DNA from: Hellea sp964576765
Lineage (GTDB): Bacteria; Pseudomonadota; Alphaproteobacteria; Caulobacterales; Maricaulaceae
NCBI GenBank assembly: GCA_964576765.1
Contig: CAZNWH010000042.1
Location: forward strand, 1 to 18,371
Direction of reading: 5' to 3'
Length of the DNA stretch: 18,371 nt
Of this stretch, positions 14,537 to 18,371 are shown piece by piece; position 1 is the stretch's first letter; every line of letters begins with the position of its first letter. The notes under the pieces were generated by a model that had not been told where the DNA came from, did no database searches, and saw only the letters and a program-made list of their open reading frames with translations. The translations under genes and the position numbers were made by a program.

Positions 14537-16942
14537 TTGACGAAGCAACACTTAAAACGCCGTTATTGGTTGGCTGGACGTCGTGAAGCGTCACAGGACG
14601 AATTCTTCGTAGAGGCCTTGGATTCTAACGTTTGGGAAGAAGGTGACGCTGAAAATTGGGATAGTTGCTGGTATACTGGCATGCCTGATCCAAAGGTTTT
14701 TGAACAACTTGACGCTACCAAATCCATCAATCACATCCCCGGAAATAACGGTTTAACCATAAAGGATTTCCTCCATAATACGCTATCCTCTGCTCGCTCT
14801 CGTTTACGGAGCCCAAAGCGCAAAGCCCGCATGAGTTTTTTCCCTCATGTTTATTCCATGCCAAATCAATATCATGACTGGCTGCAAAAGGCCTATGATC
14901 GCCCTGAGCATAAATGGATATTAAAACCGAAAAACTCCGCTCGCGGCGAAGGTATTGAGGTTGTCAGAGACCTTGCCGATGTACCGCTAGATGACAGATT
15001 TATGGTACAAGATTATCTCGATAAGCCTCACCTTATAAATGAACGTAAATATGTGCTGCGTCTTTATGTACTGATCTCTTCGGTCGAGCCGCTACGGGTC
15101 TATCTCTATAATGAAGGCTTTGCCAAATTGGCTTCTGATCCCTATGATCTTAATGATCTGGACAATCCATTTTCACATCTAACCAACCCGGATATCAATG
15201 CCCTTAATAGCGACGCAGAGGCACCAGTGGTCTTTGTCAGCTTAGGCGTTTATCGGCAGTGGCTGCGCGATCAGGGTCACGATGATGAAGTGTTATTCAA
15301 AAAGGTTCGCGATCTCGTAACCTTAACATCAATATCCGTTCGCGACAGGATGCGCGGTCGTCTCCAAGACATTTCTACGCCAACAAATGGCTGTTATGAA
15401 TTAATGGGCTTTGATTGTTTTATTGATGCTGATGTTAACCCTCATTTACTGGAGTGCAACCTTAGCCCCTCTCTCGACGTCTGTTCCGCGCCCGAAGATG
15501 GCGGGGATATCGAAAAACAAGTCAAGGGTCAGCTCGTCCATGATATGGTTTCATTGCTTGGCCTTAACCTGCCGCCTCAGGTGATAAACGGTCAAAAGGC
15601 TAATGATATAGATAATGGTGATATAGATAATATTGCCGCGCAGGCGGACGCCGAATTGGCCCGCGCAGGACAGTTTACGAGGGTATTCCCGGCCCAAGAC
15701 ACTGTTGAAGATTATCTCTCTTTTTTTCCGGTCCCGCGCTATGCCGACATTGTCTTGGCACGCCATGTGCTCGGAAAAGACCCTAAACCCCAAAGTCTCA
15801 CCCCTGCTCAAACCACTGAAATCATAGCTGATGATGAATTGGCGCTTTATAATGAAAAAACTGGAACCTTATTTAAGCCAAGTGAATTATCAGGCTGGAT
15901 TTGGTTGCAGGCCGCAGATGGCGTGGCGCCTCAAGCTATCGCCAAAGAATTACTGGCCGTTCATTCCGCCTCCCACGGAACACCTAATGCGCAGGAGCGC
16001 TGGCAGATATATAAAAATGTATGGGACGTGCTGGCTGAATGGGCTCAAATGGGCTTGTTGCAACATAATGAAGAAGACCCCCACACAATCCCTATTGAGA
16101 AAAAACTGCCGGACATTTCACCTCCCAGCCCCGTTCGCGCCGGAACACGCTGTGCCATGTTAAATTACGGCACGCCAATATTGGCTAAAACATTGGCCCC
16201 GCTTTTTAACAAAGCTTCCGCATCTGCTAAAGTAGATGTTACGGTCAACTTGCAACGAGCAGAGAACGGCTATGCCTTAGCGTTGGGGTCCAAAATTGTG
16301 GCCACAGATGTAGGGTTGAGCGACATTGGACACGTCGTTAGCCGTACTTTGTTTAATGAGGCGGCGAGAAGCGAAAAGGAAATCGCCTTGGCAGGAACAT
16401 GGGTTCAGGTCTCTAAGAATCAAGCAGACTTTTTCCTAAGCGGTCACGAAAGTGAATGGGATGGTGGTCTCACATTATTATACGCGGCCAAGATAAATAA
16501 AAACATTTCAGGCGGAGCGGTACTCAATTTAGAAACGAAGACTTTAACCCCAATTGGATTGCCTATCGCCGTAAATGACACAACAGTAGACAAGGCAGAC
16601 CTTCTTAAAGATTTAACTGCCTCTGGCACCGTGCAAAAGAGACACACAGGCGGTCGAGGCCGATTACTCGCCTCTACTTATCAAGGCCGCGGTGAGGCCT
16701 TTTCGTTGCGCCGGCTTTATATAGAGAGCCGCGAACTCAACACCGATGCTTCAAAGCCAGTCATCGAAGCCGCGGACCACCACCCCGCGCTAGCCGCACT
16801 CCTAAACGCAGCTATCGGCGAAAATGGCGCCGCTCTAACGGGCTCGCAGATGCAAAAGTTGAATAGCTGGTTGACGGGGATTGAACCTCATATCGTAAGA
16901 CCCAGCGATATGGCGGCAGCAGTAGAACATCTAGAAAAATAA
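14537..16942 (+). CDS. Tubulin-tyrosine-ligase-like ATP-grasp / PqqD-like / degenerate HprK-like fusion protein
   Basis: An 801-residue cytoplasmic protein with no signal peptide. Residues about 100-345 match the TTL/TTLL ATP-grasp fold that ligates amino acids to peptides: WILKPKNSARGEGIEVV (127-143), VQDYLDKPHLINERKYVLR (157-175), LRVYLYNEGFAKLA (186-199), HLTN (214-217), and GFDCFID followed by LLECNLSPSLD (291-297, 304-314) with Glu306 and Asn308 as likely Mg-ATP ligands. Residues about 428-510 resemble PqqD (LYNEKTGTLFKPSELSGWIW, DGVAPQAIAKEL, then a helical end), a fold that binds leader peptides. Residues about 535-760 resemble the HprK-like kinases often linked to PqqD, but the P-loop position reads LSGHESEWDGGLTLL and lacks the GKS/T core. 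The start is a TTG at 14537 with a stop codon 51 bases upstream in frame and no in-frame ATG. Substrate unknown. Domain calls 2 and 3 are from pattern recognition alone. Confidence 0.8.
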   Translation: MTKQHLKRRYWLAGRREASQDEFFVEALDSNVWEEGDAENWDSCWYTGMPDPKVFEQLDATKSINHIPGNNGLTIKDFLHNTLSSARSRLRSPKRKARMSFFPHVYSMPNQYHDWLQKAYDRPEHKWILKPKNSARGEGIEVVRDLADVPLDDRFMVQDYLDKPHLINERKYVLRLYVLISSVEPLRVYLYNEGFAKLASDPYDLNDLDNPFSHLTNPDINALNSDAEAPVVFVSLGVYRQWLRDQGHDDEVLFKKVRDLVTLTSISVRDRMRGRLQDISTPTNGCYELMGFDCFIDADVNPHLLECNLSPSLDVCSAPEDGGDIEKQVKGQLVHDMVSLLGLNLPPQVINGQKANDIDNGDIDNIAAQADAELARAGQFTRVFPAQDTVEDYLSFFPVPRYADIVLARHVLGKDPKPQSLTPAQTTEIIADDELALYNEKTGTLFKPSELSGWIWLQAADGVAPQAIAKELLAVHSASHGTPNAQERWQIYKNVWDVLAEWAQMGLLQHNEEDPHTIPIEKKLPDISPPSPVRAGTRCAMLNYGTPILAKTLAPLFNKASASAKVDVTVNLQRAENGYALALGSKIVATDVGLSDIGHVVSRTLFNEAARSEKEIALAGTWVQVSKNQADFFLSGHESEWDGGLTLLYAAKINKNISGGAVLNLETKTLTPIGLPIAVNDTTVDKADLLKDLTASGTVQKRHTGGRGRLLASTYQGRGEAFSLRRLYIESRELNTDASKPVIEAADHHPALAALLNAAIGENGAALTGSQMQKLNSWLTGIEPHIVRPSDMAAAVEHLEK

Positions 16943-17010
16943 CCCTTTTTGACTCTTCGCTACAGGTCTTTAAAGTCACGCCCACCTGAAAAATAGTAAA
17001 AAGGTATGTC

Positions 17011-18371
17011 ATGGGGTGGATTAAAAAAACGGGATTAGGCCTTGGCGGGGTTATTGTTCTGGGCGCACTTGGGGGGTATGTTTGGTTTTGGGGTAAACCT
17101 GTTGGCGTGAATAATTATATCAACAAAGCCTCCTTTAAAATGGTTGCGGACAGTCCAGAACTGCTCACCTATATGGGTATGATCGATAATACTCCGCTTG
17201 ATTTTCATAGCGGCAAGCTTGCCGATTATACTAAAGCCCAAGAAGAGCGCACGCTCGAAAAGCTAAATGAGGCCCAAAAAGGATTAGCCAAATATGGGCC
17301 GGATGGATTGGAGGGACAAGAGCTCTTGTCTTGGAAAATCACGCACTGGTTTTTTGAAGACCAGATCAATAATGCCAAATATGAATATTCCGGCTACCCT
17401 GTCACGCAGCTCTCAGGCCCAACTGTCAACCTTCCGCAATTTCTCACCGATACGCATGCTATTGTCGACAAAAAGAGCATTGAACGGTATTTAAGCCGCA
17501 TTAATGAGTTTGGACGAGTCCTAGGCGAGACGAAAACTCGCATAGAAGACTATCGCGATAACGGCGTGGTAGCTCCAAATTTCATTATCGAAAAGATCCT
17601 AATCGGTCAGCGTAGTTTCATTGAAGGCGGGGCGGCGCAAAACCCTTTAGTTAAAACACTCCCGCTAAGACTAGACAAAGTTGACGGTCTTTCAGCCGAG
17701 CAAAAAACTGATTATGTTGCCCGCGCGCAAGAGCTCGTTGCAACCAAAATCATCCCCGGATATGAGGCCATGATCAACCTGCATGAAGAACTTTTGAAAA
17801 CAGCAAATTCAGATGCGGGTATCTGGCGCCTTCCGCAGGGAGATAAAATATACGAAGCCGCGCTGCGCTCTAATACGACAACTAATTACACGGCCGATCA
17901 AATTCACGCGACAGGCTTATCCGAAGTTGCCCGCATTGAGGCCGAAATGGCCACCATTTTAGCAGGCGAAGGCCTAATCGAGGGCACGGTGACCCACCGC
18001 ATTCAAGCCTTGATGAAAGACCCGGATCAGATCTTCCCCAATACGGATGAAGGTCGCACCGATATGATTAAGCTCTTGGAGGAGATTAATGAGGACATTA
18101 TGAGTAAAGCCGGGGAGTATTTCATTACGCTGCCCCCGCAAAAGCTTGAGATATTACGCGTACCGGAATATTCGCAAGACAGTTCCCCCGGTGGATATTA
18201 TAGCGGACCTTCACTGGACGGAAAACGCCCCGGACGCTTTTATATCAATCTCAAAGACACGGCCGATAATCCGAAATGGACGCTACCGACATTATTATAT
18301 CACGAAGCTGCCCCGGGTCATCATTTCCAAATCAGCCGTGCCATGATGATCGAGAAAGTCCCTATTTTACG
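17011..18371 (+). CDS. DUF885 family membrane-anchored zinc peptidase, 3' end missing
   Basis: Open frame of 453 codons running off the window without a stop. After MGWIKK there is a hydrophobic stretch (about 7-27, TGLGLGGVIVLGALGGYVWFW), a signal anchor or uncleaved signal, so the body should be periplasmic. The rest resembles DUF885 proteins: GGYYSGPSLDGKRPGRFYINL, then a zinc-type motif YHEAAPGHHFQ, with His431, Glu432 and His437/His438. DUF885 proteins usually have about 600 residues, so roughly a quarter is missing. AAGG lies 6-7 bases before the ATG; an ATG five bases upstream is out of frame and closes at once. It starts 68 bp after the ligase-fusion stop on the same strand, so co-transcription is plausible. 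Substrate unknown; peptidase activity is inferred from the motif. Confidence 0.85.
   Translation, partial: MGWIKKTGLGLGGVIVLGALGGYVWFWGKPVGVNNYINKASFKMVADSPELLTYMGMIDNTPLDFHSGKLADYTKAQEERTLEKLNEAQKGLAKYGPDGLEGQELLSWKITHWFFEDQINNAKYEYSGYPVTQLSGPTVNLPQFLTDTHAIVDKKSIERYLSRINEFGRVLGETKTRIEDYRDNGVVAPNFIIEKILIGQRSFIEGGAAQNPLVKTLPLRLDKVDGLSAEQKTDYVARAQELVATKIIPGYEAMINLHEELLKTANSDAGIWRLPQGDKIYEAALRSNTTTNYTADQIHATGLSEVARIEAEMATILAGEGLIEGTVTHRIQALMKDPDQIFPNTDEGRTDMIKLLEEINEDIMSKAGEYFITLPPQKLEILRVPEYSQDSSPGGYYSGPSLDGKRPGRFYINLKDTADNPKWTLPTLLYHEAAPGHHFQISRAMMIEKVPIL

Noticed and set aside
1..18371. CRISPR arrays, insertion sequences, phage or rRNA/tRNA genes
   Set aside because: None seen: the only tandem repeats are in-frame coding repeats without spacers, and no transposase, integrase or RNA gene pattern was found.

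Overview
The window looks like chromosomal DNA of an alphaproteobacterium related to Caulobacterales/Maricaulales (Caulobacter, Hyphomonas, Robiginitomaculum-type bacteria). The reasons are a DivL pseudokinase with its diagnostic tyrosine, a ChvI/ChvG two-component pair next to nitrogen-PTS genes, a full TTAA-N7-TTAA CtrA-type box, and a tsaE-amgK-murU cluster. The sequence is visibly less GC-rich than Caulobacter itself. I cannot name the genus or species.

Layout. Bases 1-1581 (minus strand) hold murU (partial), amgK and tsaE, for cell-wall sugar recycling and tRNA t6A modification. A divergent adrenodoxin-type ferredoxin (1656-1973, plus) meets the 3' end of a cytoplasmic hybrid histidine kinase with two receiver domains (1967-4000, minus); a CtrA-type box lies upstream of that kinase. 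Then come divL (4186-6621), glmM (6719-8077) and a single-domain mannose-1-phosphate guanylyltransferase (8200-9279), all minus. Bases 9378-13013 (minus) form a tight run, read from the far end: chvI, chvG, EIIA-Man, HPr and a small TonB-domain lipoprotein. The hprK gene commonly found between chvG and the EIIA gene is absent. A YggT membrane protein (13224-13526, plus) diverges from chvI.

The last 4.6 kb (13660-18371) is the unusual part. A minus-strand gene encodes a secreted protein built from 15-residue tandem repeats; it is interrupted by a 100-N assembly gap and followed by a strong intrinsic terminator. Divergent from it is an 801-residue plus-strand protein with an N-terminal tubulin-tyrosine-ligase-like ATP-grasp domain, a PqqD-like peptide-recognition domain, and a C-terminal HprK-like domain whose P-loop has degenerated. 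A membrane-anchored DUF885-type zinc peptidase follows 68 bp downstream and runs off the window. The 220-bp divergent region holds two perfect dyads.

How they may work together: the left and middle parts are housekeeping and cell-cycle or envelope control (DivL-CtrA, ChvGI, AmgK/MurU, GlmM, ManC, PTS-Ntr). The right end could be a peptide-modification module in which the ligase fusion adds amino acids to a peptide substrate. The Glu/Ser/Gly/Tyr-rich repeat protein next door is one candidate substrate and the peptidase a possible processing enzyme. That functional link is inference from domain content and gene arrangement only.
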